From Meandrina meandrites (taxonomy: Eukaryota; Cnidaria; Anthozoa; Scleractinia; Meandrinidae), in contig OY855904.1 of the NCBI GenBank assembly GCA_963693305.1, positions 36,299,917 through 36,363,916 on the forward strand: a stretch of DNA of 64,000 nt. The letters run 5' to 3'. The notes under the pieces were generated by a model. It was not told the origin of the DNA, did not search any database, and was given only the letters and a program-made list of their open reading frames with translations. The position numbers and the translations under genes are program-made. Shown piece after piece: positions 11,184 to 23,383 of the stretch; position 1 is the stretch's first letter; every line of letters starts with the position of its first letter.

Positions 11184-12575
11184 GAGTTATTTTTTTCCAA
11201 AAATAACTCTTTAGTCGGCGCGATGGACCGTGCAGTCAGTTAGTCAGTGATGTACGTTTGTTTGTCACACCAATCAGGTTTGAGGTACTATCAGAACCAA
11301 TGAAATTGCAGTTTATAAAGGGGAAGTAATCTGACACAGTTGTAAGCGAGCGATTTCATTCAACGATTTTAGATTTGTAGGAGGCGGAATCGGTGAGTTG
11401 TGAATTAACCCCGGATTTAAAACGCTCACCTGCTTACAACGCACATGCCGCCAGCAAAAGACCCAAAACTAAATTGTTATTCGAGCATTCGTTTAAGACA
11501 GGCTAGTTTCGCTGACCGTGGTAGAAATTGCATAAAGCATTTGCACAAAGCAGTTTTGAGGAATAATGTTCTCGTTGTGATGTTAATACTGTGTTTACAA
11601 AGAGTCATAAAAATGGCAAAATATCTTCTTCAGAGTGTGTTGTGGCCTATTGTTTTAAGAGTTTGTGATGAGGAAACTTCCTAAATTAAATATTGCTTGA
11701 GACTCCGTGTCGCCAACTGAAAACAGCATCTTGCTCGATTCGCTGACTCTCGGGCAAGTAGCATTTATGTTTATAGTGTTTATACCTTAAACACACCACG
11801 TTTAGACATTTAATTAACCGGTATGGGTATCGACATAAAAATGGTTTTGCTTTTAAAATTAACTACGATCGATAGCGGCAACAGGGTAGAATAAGAGCAT
11901 GTCATTCCGTGACAGTTTGATAACTAAAATTAATTAGTTCTTGTTCCTGTTTGTTGAATGAAAATTTACATTTACAATACTCCAGGTGTACTATGCTTTA
12001 AAAGCTTTCCTAAAAATGTGGTTTTTGATTTGATTCGTTTATTACTTTGTTTATTACTTTTCGATTACTCAATGGAGACATGGTCTTTTTGAGAAAAAAC
12101 AAAAGTATCATGTTACAAAAGTGAGATAAACGAAAGTGTCATGTTACATGCGCTTGAAAAAGAATAAAGCGTTTTACAGTGTTTGACAAAAACACAAAAG
12201 TATCCTGTAACAAACAAAAGTATCATGTTATGGTTGTAAAAAAGCTAGGAGCAAAATAAGCGCTAACAGAATAAGCCATTTCGTGACATTTTGACAATTA
12301 AATTAGTTCTTGTTTTTTTAAATGATAAAAATTTACTATTGAACGAAACAGTTTTGACATAACAAATTGCACGTAAAAATTGTTTTGTCTGCAAGCATTT
12401 CTTTCCAAAAAATGCCTCTTAGTCGTGGAAGGGGCTATGTGGTTTAGTGATGCACCATACACAAATAGCTCAACCCATGAAATAAACCATCCCAACAGGC
12501 CTAACACCCAGTCTTAACCCAAGCCACCCAATCAATTGAAGAAATAACTCCTGCACGCTTAGCGTTCCTATGTTT
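11184..12575. mobile_element. Helentron-like non-autonomous element, copy 2
   Basis: Left hairpin GAGTTATTTTTTTCC/AAAAATAACTC, then TTTAGTCGGCGCGATGGACC and the block shared with copy 1 through GCAGTTTATAAAGGGGAAG. The right end contains AGCTCAACCCATGAAATAAA, CACCCAATCAATTGAAGAAA and CTCCTGCACGCTTAGCG before CTATGTTT. The middle differs from copies 1 and 3, so only the ends define the family. No protein is encoded. Confidence 0.65.
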
Positions 12576-12933
12576 CAATTAGCTATCGACTCTCTTTTGA
12601 TTCTCTTAGTTTAAGTACAACACTGTAATATATCATACACAAGAGGCAGTGTCTCATGATCATTGAGATAGCCCAGCACCAAAATTAAGAAGAGAGTAGA
12701 AAATATGGTGTGCAGGGGAGTATTTTTGACGAAATTTGAGGTGTTTGGATGCCCGATGAAACACTGTCTTGAGTGTTTGATTAATCTTCTCAATCGAAGC
12801 CTCCTTCGTTGTTATGATTTTCTTTGTTTAAACTTGATGATTTATTGATGAATTTGAGAAATTAAAATTATGCAGGACAATTTACAATGCTGCCAAAAGG
12901 GAAGTGTATTTAATATTTTATTTTCATACACAG

Positions 12934-12981
12934 GTTCGCTCTGACTGGTTTGTGTACACAGTACTGTCCTCGCTGCCCTGG
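12934..12981 (+). CDS. NCBP1: NCBP1 exon (e), 48 nt
   Basis: A very short phase-0 exon of 16 codons between CATACACAG and GTAAGA encodes VRSDWFVYTVLSSLPW. Human NCBP1 has VRRDWYVYAFLSSLPW at the same place (about 164-179). Thirteen of sixteen positions are identical or conservative and both splice sites are canonical. Confidence 0.94.
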
Positions 12982-14243
12982 GTAAGATTTCCACACATAA
13001 ATTTATTGTTACTAGTTATAGTTCTCACTAAAGCTGTCACTGCCTTTATATAATTTTATTTATTTACTAATATTGGAAGTCCACAATGTTTGCTGCGGAA
13101 TTTCCTTGTCGTGTGACACTGCTCTACATGCATCTGTCGCATATACTTGTAAAGTAGTGGTAATCATAGACATTTTTAATGAGTATGTTTGAGTACTGTA
13201 CCTCAAAAGTACAGGTAGAACACGCAACCATTTAATTCATGGTGACTACACATTTATAACCTTATAAGGTTATTACATTCAAAATGAGCTTGGTTTCCTC
13301 GCCAAAAAGCCTAAAAATTTGGCACATCCTTATACAACCCACTCTTTGGATCAGGAAGGAACAGTCATTGTGTGAAATGCATTACCTTCAATTGCATGAC
13401 AGTGTTCATGCTTCTATCGGTGTTTACCTACATCACACAATTCAAACAATTTACACCCACTGTCTGTTTTCACAATGTTCAGTTGCTGATTAAAACTCTG
13501 CTTTTCTGGATGATATGCCTGTAATAGAAACTTTTCATGTCATTTTTAATTAATGCACTCCTAGTTTCTTTAAATCAGGATCGCTTTGTAAACTGTGCCA
13601 AGTATTTCCTATTCTTTTTTCTACAATTCCTTTTTTCCAGCAGAGTCAGTCCTAAGATGCCTCCCTGAGTTTTGGCCTCTGTGTTAAAACCCTGCAGGGG
13701 CAACAATGTTGCTTTACCACTAAAATTATTTTTTACATTTTTATTTTAATTTGCTGTACCTAATAACTGAGTATAATTTGTGGTGAACATGGTTGATTGA
13801 AACAAACCCATGAAAAATGAAATGGTCCTGAGATGTCTTCCCAGTTTCAAATTTAGTTTTAAATTTATATCACTTGATGATTTAGTGCCTTTGATCTGGT
13901 TACAATGCATTTTTTTTTTAATGTAGAAAGTGTCAGTTTTTTACTTCACTTGAGGATGTACACACAGACATTTCCACTGTGAAAGCAAAGATTGTTCATT
14001 ATTTTTTTAAGGTTACCAGGTGGGGAAACTGAACATACACTGTACTCCTCAAAGTTGTAGGAACATCCTCTATCAATGTTTTAATTCTGCCAGTTGGTTC
14101 AAGTCTTAACTAAGGGCTTCTACAAATAAGAATACATTTGTTACACCATTGTTTTGTGAGTCATTGTATTTTGGTCAGTATTGTTTGTTGTATTTTGTTT
14201 CTGTTATTTTACATCAGCTGGGTCGGGTGCACAAAGTAAAAGC

Positions 14244-15990
14244 CACAGTTGATTTCATATTACTTTACCGCGCCACGTTGCCAAGTTCGTTTGGGAAGTT
14301 GGGTACTACGTTAAATACGAAGTGGCCAATTATGTGCGGAGTTAAAGAATCAAATTGCAAACTTTGAAACGAAGTTCCCAACTTCAGCCTGACCAAACTT
14401 CGTAACCTTGCTACTTGAGGAGAAACAAGACCTGAAGACATGTTTCTTGAAAGTCATGGCTATGTCTGAAGCTGATGGCTTTATGGAAAATTTGAGCGGA
14501 CAACCAGATAGTGCTTCTCACCTTACAAACAAACTTAACAAGTGAATTACGACGATTGATGAATTAATGCAGCTTATGACTTTCAGAAACGACTTCAGAA
14601 ACAAAATGGTCATGTACAGTATTGCTTTGAATTTAGATGTGATTGGTAAGCTATCAAGTGAAAATTTGACTGCAAAAGCCATCGGCTAAAATCAAATTGA
14701 ACTTTTGCTTTAGTGTGAATATTTAATAGGCCATTTCCAAGTTATCTTTTGCCTCTATGTCAAAACGAGTCTTCGCGCAAGACCATTCATATGAAAATGA
14801 GTTTCACTTGCAAGTCCATTTTCATGCAAATCAAACTCATTTTCATTTGAATGGTTTTGCACGTAGACTCTTTTTGAAAATGAGGCAAAAGGCAACTCGG
14901 AAATGGCCTATTTCAACACGCTTACAACTGAGCAGAATTTCACAGCTTTGAAAGTTCTGATATTTTGTCGCTTTTTGAAATGTTCATTGCTTTGTCTTGA
15001 ATCAAAATTAATCTGAAACAAAGTTTCTTTTATTTGTTCAGCTTTAGTTAGGATTTTTACACTTTTGGAGCAAACAGCAGCCAACAGATTTGAGACAATC
15101 GTTCTGATCGTTATCTAATACACATTCTTTCACATTGTGTTTTGAAGGTTTAGATAATTACTTCTGCATTACTTTAGAGTATTTTTATTTAAAGTAAAAG
15201 TAAATTATGGAAAGGGTAGTTTTATAAGGGATTTGATTCATGTTGTTTTATTATGCTGCTTGGATGTGTAAGTAATTTTATCATCTTGAATTACTTTATT
15301 CCTACACCAACATGATGGTGCAATTAACTAAATGAATTTTCAGCTGTACGGAATAAAAACCTATCTGTTGTATTTCAAGGTGGTTTTATATTTCTTTACA
15401 AGGTCGTTGTGGTTGTGTGAGTTCCAAAATGATGCACGGTTGTGAAAATTTTATCACTGTACTGAATCAAGTTTGATTTTATCAACGCTGATAAGCCAGA
15501 TAAGCTCTTTAAATTAAACTGGTCTTTCGCTTTGTCTAGTTGCTGTTGTAATCTGTTCCCCCAACTCCTGGCTGAACGCTTCCTGTACATGTACGTATGA
15601 ACTGATCAACAATATTTTAGGTTAATTATGTGTATTTAAACTGCTGCGCTATTTGGAAAGGTTTTGAACCCTTTAACCACCTTTCTATGATTTCCAAGGT
15701 ATGATTATGTAATGGAACTCACACAGCAACCCCTCACCCTGTTTAGTAAAAGGATTCAGTTCCATCTTTTTGCAGAAAAGTTTCAATCATACGTTTACAC
15801 AAAGATGTGAGGTTGAGAAGTTCGGTCAGGCCGAAGTTAGCAACTTTGTTTCAATGTTCGCAATTTGATTTTCTAACTTGCCATGTGCATGTATGGGTAG
15901 TTTGTAACATAGTACCCAATTTGCCAACAAACTTGGCAATGCGTCGCGGCAAAGTAATGTGAAATCAACTGTAAGAGTAGAGAATTTTGG
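14244..15990. mobile_element. Transposon-like element with ~165-bp inverted repeats
   Basis: The left arm (14244-14403) starts GTTGATTTCATATTACTTTA and ends with CAGCCTGACCAAACTTCG. The right arm (about 15815-15982) is its complement: GTTCGGTCAGGCCGAAGTTA to AAAGTAATGTGAAATCAAC. Both arms carry GCCAAGTT and GGGTACTA blocks. About 1.4 kb of non-coding DNA separates them. Exact outer ends and a target duplication are not clear. The element ends about 60 bp from the exon f acceptor. Confidence 0.6.
14729..14908. mobile_element. TA-flanked MITE, 180 bp, near-palindromic
   Basis: Flanking TA at 14727-14728 and 14909-14910. Ends are GGCCATTTCCAAGTTATCTT and the complement GGCAACTCGGAAATGGCC, with the inner arms built from CTTTTGCCTC/GAGGCAAAAG and TCATTTTCAT-rich inverted blocks. 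It sits inside the larger inverted-repeat element and is therefore younger. Confidence 0.8.
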
Positions 15991-16046
15991 GGCTAGTAAT
16001 AAATTGTCCTTCTTATGCGCCACCTTTAAATTGGTTGTTGTTATAG

Positions 16047-16120
16047 GCTGGCAAGGAACTTTCAGAGAAGAAGAACCAGGAATTTGAACAGCTGTTATCA
16101 ACTATTGAAAGCTATATAAG
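16047..16120 (+). CDS. NCBP1: NCBP1 exon (f)
   Basis: The 74-nt exon between TTGTTATAG and GTACCA starts in phase 0. It encodes AGKELSEKKNQEFEQLLSTI and ESYI plus two bases (AG). Human NCBP1 has VGKELYEKKDAEMDRIFANT and ESYL (about 180-203). The split codon is completed 28 kb downstream by the T at 44319, giving serine. Confidence 0.94.
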
Positions 16121-16359
16121 GTACCAAGTGAAACCAGAAACCCAAAGGGATTGATATGTGTAATGGGCATTCACATGCTCAGCTTTTGAATTATTCAGTT
16201 TAGCTTTGTACCATATTTGGAAATGCTGAGTTGCACTTACGTGTACATGCAATAACATTTTCATTACTGTGAGTTACTTGAATTCTGACCTTTATGCTAC
16301 AAATTTCTTACAGAAACTAAAGCATTGAATAGCCTGTGTTGTATCAGAAACTTAACGTA

Positions 16360-16657
16360 TTGTCCAAAAGTAATGCAAGCGATAATCGACGACAATCGAT
16401 CGATATATTGGCGATATTTAACGCTAATTAATCTCAAACGATATAATTTATTGAGCGATATATAGTAACAGCTATTGTTTTATTTCTCGGCGAGCTATCG
16501 TTTACACTTTGCGATATATCGTTCTCGCTTAGCGATATATCGTTCTCGCTTAGCAATATATCGTTCTCGCTGAGAGATATATCGTTCTTGCTTAGCGATA
16601 TATCGTTCCCGCTAAGCGATATATCTTACTTGTTTAGCGATATATCGCTCTCGCTTA
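16360..16657 (+). mobile_element. Mariner-like left end followed by a 21-bp minisatellite
   Basis: TA then TTGTCCAAAAGTAATGCAAG, then GCGATAATCG, begins a sequence rich in CGATATATCG palindromes. At 16511-16657 there are seven head-to-tail 21-bp units (GCGATATATCGTTCTCGCTTA with small variants). The complementary end occurs alone at about 35740-35976. Either this is a truncated MITE or the left edge of an element split by later insertions. Confidence 0.65.
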
Positions 16658-16739
16658 CCAGGACGTTTGTTTTTGCCTGTTAATTTAAAACAGCTTCTTG
16701 CCGTGACCTCTTACACGAAAACGTACACTAATGGCTTTC

Positions 16740-16880
16740 TGTTTTCAAACGGAATTCCGTTTATCAGCCATTCAGAAAAAATTTGCATCCGTTCGAACAG
16801 CCTGGCTCATCCGTTCAGAAAAAAATAACAGCCGTTCGAAAGGCTTGGGTCATCCGTTCAAAAAATAATCGTCTTCCGTT
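16740..16880 (+). repeat. Degenerate ~47-bp tandem repeat
   Basis: About three units built from CATCCGTTCGAACAGCCTGG and GTTCAGAAAAAAATAACAG-like halves. It lies immediately left of the foldback arm. The other side of the foldback (21025-21060) carries related GAACGG motifs, so this may be the target repeat. Confidence 0.55.
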
Positions 16881-16898
16881 CGAACAGCTATAGTATTA

Positions 16899-19800
16899 AG
16901 GTGGCTTGACTGGATTTTTTTGGGGCAACACCGCTCAAGTTTGAGAACTAACCAGACTGTCATTAACAATGCCATCGAAAAACAATTACCACAGCTGAAT
17001 TAGGTAAAGATGAAAATTTGTTATGACCAGTGTTATTTTGACATCGGAGTTGTCATAGCAACGTAATGACGTCATCACGTTTATCAATTTCGTTCGTATT
17101 GCTCGGCACCAGGAGATTTTTTCGGAAATCGCTCAAGGGAGCATGTACCTCCTATACCTGCCTCAATGTTGGCAAAGTTTGAACAAATTCTGTGAGAGCG
17201 TTATTGAAATTTTTGGGGATGAAGTTTCGAGGGTTATAAATACAGTAAAAAACATACTATTGAGATAATAGGGTAATATCTGAAGAACACGACGCGCTTT
17301 GGGGATGCAGTTTCATCTCATAGTAGTTTGATGCCATTTAAAATTGTGTATACAAAATTATGGGGATCGCCACGACCGATTGCGAAAAAAACGGATTTGA
17401 TGAGCGTGCATTCAGATGCTCTTGTTGCCACTTTTGTAAATAATTTGGTCTACACCTACAAATGTGATAATTATTTGGAAACCGCTCGATGAATTTTTTT
17501 AAAAACTTGTTAATCTCGAGGTTTGTCATCAGTTTATATGGCCTGCAAGTTTCAAGGTCATTGAAAACATTTAAGACAATAAAATCGGGGCTCCAATGCA
17601 CTACTTTTCTCTCGCAGATTTTGTGTTTACAAGTGAGTGTCCTCGTTATTCACGTGTATTGTTTTTTACTTCATGTCCACGTGTACAACTCAGCAAAAAA
17701 TTCATTTGCATTAAACAGAACGCTCAATTGCTTTCTAAAAATGTTCGGGAAACATGCTGATATGACTTGAAAACTATAATAATATTTGTTACGCCATTAG
17801 ACTGTAATACAGCAATGCCGAGGGTCTCTTTCTCCAGGAAACGAAAAGCTATTTTTATGTAGAACAACAGATCAGGAAAAAAGTCTAAACTCACTAATAA
17901 AATGCAAATGAATTTTTTGCTGAGTTGTGCATGTGAAAATGAAAGTTGAATACAATGCCCGTGAATAATGAGGACACTCACTTGTAAACACAAAATCTGG
18001 GAGAAAAAAGTAGTACATTGGAGCCCTGATTTTATTGCCTTACGTGTTTTCAATGACCTTGAAACTTGCAGTCCATATAAACCGATGACAAACGTCGAGA
18101 TTGACAAGTTTTTAAAAAAATTCATCAAGCGGTTTCCAAATAATTATCACATTTGTAGGTGTAGACCAAATTATTGAGTTATTTTTTTAAAAAAATAACT
18201 CTTAGTCGGCATGAAGACGTGTTTGGCTATTAAGTGGATGGATGGTTGAGTGGATCATTCATGTATGTATTTCACACCAATCAGATTTGGGATTCTATCA
18301 AGGACCAATGAAATTGCGGCTTGTATATATGGATCGTTGTTATGAATGTTGGTTTTCGGTACGGCCATTTTTGTTTTGCTATAGATTCGACCTTATTGGG
18401 CCGTGTTGGTCTGAAGTCTCTATTCCAAGTCTTGATTTTTATGTAGCTTTGGGTGAGAACATTGTGTGTGGGTTCTGAAAGCGAAAAAAGTGTTTGGAAA
18501 TTTCATCGTGGTGAAGGTGATTCTCTTGGTTTACGGAATCAACTGGTTCAGTTGACGACACAATATGGGTATAGTATTTGTTGACCACTTTATATTAAAA
18601 TGTTTGATGTTTTTGAGTAGAATAAATATGTATATTGAGAATAAATGTTGTGACTTCCATTTTTAATGTGAGTGTTGTGTGTTTGCTGAACGTTTTGTTT
18701 TGGTCCCCAAATGAGAACAAACTGACGCTGTTGTTTGTAAGGGCGAGTGTTAAAGATTTGAGATTCCAACTGCGCGGTGTGTTTAAACTGTTTTCTCTCG
18801 GTTAAAAGTATAGCATTAGTAGGAGCTTTGGCTAAGTAATAACACGAGTGACCACAAATCTCTCAAGGTTTTTCTCCCAAAGAATAACGTGATTGTAATA
18901 GCTTGAGGCATGTGCGTTTATTTGGGTTCAAGAGTTGCCAAATAATAGGTATTTTAGTGAGGTTGGAATGTGGCTGGAGAAGGTTTGACGTTTCCTGCTT
19001 AGGAATAGTGAGTTATTTATTGTACTATCGTTTGAAAACCTCATGACGTGATGATGTTACAAGGGCACGTTTTGTCTGCTTGGCAAATATTAAATTAGGT
19101 GTTTTGACAACGTGGTTGGATAGCACAGCAAGAGAAAATCATCATTTGTGCCGCGAGTGAGGGCCGTAGGAAGGTATAGTAGTCGTTGTGCGAGTCTCGC
19201 ATTTCAAGCTTCGCATTGATGGCTATCTTTAGTAGTACGGCGGTGCAATGCGGTTATTTCCGTACCAATGACGTTATGCTTGCAATTGTTTACGTCGGCC
19301 AAATTTATTTTCTTCAGATCTCTGAACTCGCCTCGATGAAACAGCCAAAAGATTCACTTCAACTGGCTAAACTGACAAATAGTCGCAAAATTGCAAACAA
19401 ATTAACGACCGTCGCTTCTGGCGAAATAAACATGCAAAGTAAACATATTTCTTGTTTGAAAGCTGCAACGTCAGCGCATTCCATGGCTGACGCAATACCT
19501 TTTTAGTGTATTTAATATTCCCAACGCAAAGCGGTTGCAGTTACGTTTACTCATAGGCAAAAGAAAAAAAAAGACAGCCAGCTTTTTGGTAGTCTCCTTT
19601 ACAGCCGTTTTTTGGGCTCGTCACGCAAAAAACAACGGCTGAAAAGAAAACTAGCTTTTTGGGTGTGCAGTCAAGCGTGTAACACAACTTCATCGACAGC
19701 TATTTTTAGCACGGCCGTGGGAATATCGGTACTGATGATGTTACGCTTACAAGTTAGGGCACGTTTCTGCTTCTGGTTGCGAAATTAATATTGTACCAGT

Positions 19801-21024
19801 CCAAGTAAAATCGTCACGTGGTTTGGCCGAAATGCACTGGTGACTAGAGTTGTTTGTTTCTCGCATTCGTCGAAAGAAATTCGTCCTTGCTTGCAGAAAG
19901 GTTTCTGTTTTATATTGATGATGAAAATAATGGAGCCATTTCAGAAACCCGAGAATACTTTGTTCTTGTTCCATCTGGCTATTCGTTTGCAATTTCTGGG
20001 TCAATTTGGCTTTCTTAGTGAGCGTGTTTGCGATTTTGTGATCATGTTTACGGTAAATGTTGTCAACAGTTTTCAATCCTTGTTTTGATGTACTTAGCGG
20101 TTTTCTTTCGGCTTGGAATGAAAGGGGATGGATAGTTAAACAAGGTAACCTTAAAAGTGACTACCAGATATTTTTTTCTGTTTACGTTTGAAGAAATTAC
20201 TGACGTATTTTTTGTCTTCAACAGTATGGTTCGACACCATAGTCATATTTACAAGGGAAAGCAGCCTAATTTTAGAACATTTGCACAATTTCTTTTTAAA
20301 TTGTTTTTGAGTTATTTTTCCAAAAGTAGCTCTTAGTCGGCGCGATGGACCGTGCACATGAACCATGCACAAATAGCTCAACCCATGAAATAAACCATCC
20401 TAACAGGACTGACACCCAGTTCTACCCCAAGCCACCCAATCAATTGAAAAAATAACTCCTGCATGCTTAGCTTGCCTATGTTTTACAAAAGTGGCAACAA
20501 GAGCACCTGAATGCACGCTCATCAAATCCGTTTTTTCGCAATCGGTCGTGGCGATCCCCATAATTTTGTATACACAATTTTAAATGGCATCAAACTACTA
20601 TGAGATGAAACTGCATTCCCAAAGCGCGTCGTGTTCTTCAGATATTACCCTATTATCTCAATAGTATGCTTTTTACTGTATTTGTGACCCTCCAAACTTC
20701 ATCCCCAAAAATTTAAATAACGCTCTCACAGAATTTGTTCAAACTTTGCCAACATTGAGGCAGGTATAGGAGGTACATGCTCCCTTGAGCGATTTCCGAA
20801 AAAATCTTCTGGTGCCGAGCAATACGAACAAAATTGATAAATGTGATGACGTTATTACGTTGCTATGACAACTCCGATGTCAAAATAACACTGGTCATAA
20901 CAAATTTTCATCTTTACCTAATTCAGCTGTGGTGATCGTTTTTCGATGGCATTGTTAATGACAGTCTGGTTAGTTCTCAAACTTGAGCGGTCTTGCCCCT
21001 AAAAAATCCAGTCGAGCCACCTTA
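16899..21024. mobile_element. Foldback element with ~820-bp arms, split by a Helentron-like insertion
   Basis: The left arm (16899-17720) begins TTAAGGTGGCTTGACTGGAT. Its complement is in two pieces: 17890-18175, then 20484-21024 ending ATCCAGTCGAGCCACCTTAA. Arms are ~90% similar by eye over hundreds of bases. Between the arms is a ~170-bp spacer. The apparent open frames in the arms are mirror copies of one another and are not genes. The inserted 18176-20483 segment cuts the right arm at a point where the left arm gives the uninterrupted sequence. Confidence 0.8.
18176..20483. mobile_element. Helentron-like element, copy 3 (2.3 kb), inside the foldback arm
   Basis: Left end GAGTTATTTTTTTAAAAAAA then TAACTCTTAGTCGGC; right end CACCCAATCAATTGAAAAAA then TAACTCCTGCATGCTTAGC and CTATGTTT. 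The opposite foldback arm supplies the empty site, ACCAAATTATTTACAAAAGT, so insertion was at a T-T step with no detectable duplication. The 2.3-kb interior has no convincing gene; near the right end it contains a second internal copy of the left hairpin (about 20307-20345), suggesting two elements joined or one inserted in another. Confidence 0.7.
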
Positions 21025-22649
21025 AGTTCATAGAACGGCTTCTCCCATTTGAACGGCATCGGGTATGAACCAAAAATGATGGTCAAAAGCGAAATCTTTC
21101 TGCCGCCAAGGTTTTCTTATCTTTGAATTATCTGATGGTGAATCGACACCCGTGTGTAAGCAATGGTCGTAATGATGTTAACTTACGATATTTTAAGCAA
21201 AACACAAATCTAAGGGCAAGTTATAGCGTTGATATCAATCATGATCGACTGGCTGTTAAAATAATGTTACATTTTGAACAACTCAAGGCGCGAAGGTCAC
21301 GCTTTTGTCATGTTTTCTTGACCTTTCATCACACTTGCCGCCGAAGCGTGAGGTGCTTGTGTCTTCATGAAAACAAACGCATTAAAAGCTTGTTTATTAA
21401 CTTGGTGAGCTTCAATTTGGATTCAGTAAAAGTTTCACAGTAGATGGAAGAATCAGTAACATTTATGTGCAGGAATGTTTCGAGCAACATTATTCATCAA
21501 ACGCTGACAAAGTTGTGATTTATGCAAATGTCGGCTTCTAATCAAGCCAGAAGTTTATTTGCCGTTCAGCTGAATTTTCTGCCGACTAGATTACTTTTAT
21601 TTGTTCAAAATTACTTTTTTCGTTCAATTCTAAATTTGACGCTGGGTTCGGGATCAGTGTTACGATTTTTATGGCTTAAAAGAGATCAGAAATGACCAAG
21701 CATGCGTATCCTGTCCCCCCGTCCCAGACATGCGGTATGCTGGAAAACAATTTGATGAATGAACTTGTTTTGTATTTGTTTCTTGTCTATCCACTCGTTG
21801 TGGCAAAGTTGAAAGAAACAAGAAATATCCAAACATTTGCAGAGTCCTGATACCTGTCAAATGCACATACGAAAAATTTTATGCAATGCAGGGCTCAAAA
21901 TAAAATTTCGTTTTTAGCCTGAATTTGTTGGCTTTTTTGTCAAGGCTCATTTTTGTCTCGTATCGTCATGACGTTGTCATGACGACACGAGAATATGCGA
22001 TGGGGAGAAAGTGCATTCCATGGACCATTCCATGCGTTTTTCCTTTGTGAGGCCGCGGAATTTTCCCGCCATGTCAACATTTGCTTTGTGAGGCCGCCGG
22101 AATTTCATATCAAAGAACAGATAATGTTTCAAACAAAGAGGTCGCAGCCCGCTGGTTTATCAAACTGTAGGTTAGGAGTATTTATTGTAAAGGGCTTATT
22201 ATGTGAAATACAGGCATGCTTTACTGTTCTTAAAATTGATTTCTTTTCTTTTACGTTTATTGCTGTAGTTAGTTCACAGTCTTGTGCGGTTCTTCTGATC
22301 GGTGTATCAAGCGCAACAAATGCGAGCTAATTCGGTGCACTCGCACGATGATGTAAAGTGTTGACGTTATCTGTAAACAAACAACACGCAATGCACGCAG
22401 AAGAGATGGCTTTTTTTTATGAACTTGCAGTGAACGAGCAAATTCGTAGCTGTCCAACAGTGCGTTGAAAAGGGTTCAACAGAAAAACGAGACCCTAAAG
22501 AAGACTATGCAGTGTTGCTACGTGAGTATTGCACAACATTTGTTTTGAAAAGTGCGACCTATGGCACGGATAACAACGATCCAATAACAGAAAATAAACG
22601 ATTAGATAAAGACAATTATGTTGATGCTAAATCTTTAAAAATGTCTTTT

Positions 22650-23383
22650 AAGCCAGCGCGTTTGTTTGTTCCATTTGCCTGCTCTGGGCGTCACGGAACA
22701 TTTTCGTTCAAATCTTGCATTGTCCTGTTCCATACTCTTTTCAAACATTTCAATAAAAGAACTCTGCCAGTCTGGAGTCATACTTCCTCGTCTTTCTTTT
22801 CTCAGGCGGTTCTGATTCATGGAGAGAAACATTTACACTTTCGATTTGCGAAGCCTCGTTAACACTCAGCTCTGAGGTAAAGGTGGTGACTCATTTGATT
22901 GCTGTTTTAGATTGATCGATGTCCCATCACCGGCACCTCAACAAAGATGTCGAAATAGGGGAAGCCTTTTATAATTTTCTGAATTCCAGCTTCTCCAGTC
23001 GAGCGAGACCGCTGCTTTAACTGCTTGAACTTGTACTCTAGATTCTGCTGTCGTTACTTCACCTGCTGTAGCATTCTCTGGCTTTCTGGACACCTTTCTT
23101 TATACAAAGAATAGATATCGTTCCAGAGTTTGATTTTTTCTCTTTGTGAAACTCCCCACAGCTTACTAAATTTTGGCGCCTACGCTTCAAGAACTTCGTG
23201 CGTTTCTTCCTCAGTCCAGTCAGCAGACTTAACGCGAGGTTTTTTTGTTTTTGTGTTTGCTGTAGCAAGTACTTCGACATCACTTGGAACTGAAGACTGA
23301 GGCGATGGCGTGCTTCTCGCCAGTAGTAGCTGGACGATAAAATATGGCGCTTTTCGATGGAAATGGACAATGTTGACCGCCAT
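22650..23383 (-). pseudogene. Myb/SANT-like DNA-binding protein, dead copy
   Basis: Reading from ATG at 23383, the frame gives SADWTEEETHEVLEA, then TAG where a tryptophan codon would fit, then APKFSKLWGVSQREKIKLWN and DIYSLYKERCPESQRMLQQVK. A second stop (TAA near 23054) follows, with the frame continuing RQQNLEYKFKQLKQRSRSTG and, to about 22650, KRKTRKYDSRLAEFF. The spaced tryptophans and W-T-x-E-E-T start fit the Myb/SANT-like (MADF-related) domain of proteins often encoded beside PIF/Harbinger transposases. No transposase was found nearby. The Harbinger link is an inference from family habits. Confidence 0.65.

Larger units (their letters stand above)
9392..12933 (+). other. NCBP1 intron between exons d and e
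   Basis: Spans 3.54 kb. Contains an inverted-repeat element (10247-11067) and Helentron-like copy 2 (11184-12575). Short motifs like AAAAGTATCATGTTACA recur at about 10190-10235 and 12090-12235, suggesting an older duplicated repeat. 9480-9650 may be a badly decayed SINE. The remainder is featureless. Confidence 0.7.
12982..16046 (+). other. NCBP1 intron between exons e and f
   Basis: Spans 3.07 kb. Its 3' half is a ~1.75-kb inverted-repeat element (14244-15990) containing a smaller TA-flanked MITE (14729-14908). 12982-14240 has no recognisable gene or repeat. Confidence 0.75.

Noticed and set aside
16511..16657. CRISPR-like array
   Set aside because: Units are 21 bp head to tail with no unique spacers, in animal nuclear DNA.
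17489..18128. Pair of similar 93- and 134-aa proteins on opposite strands
   Set aside because: Same situation: mirrored arms of the 16899-21024 foldback.
23059..23370. 103-codon basic frame overlapping the SANT pseudogene
   Set aside because: It is the +1 frame of the SANT sequence; the conserved Trp-spaced motif is in the frame that has nonsense changes.
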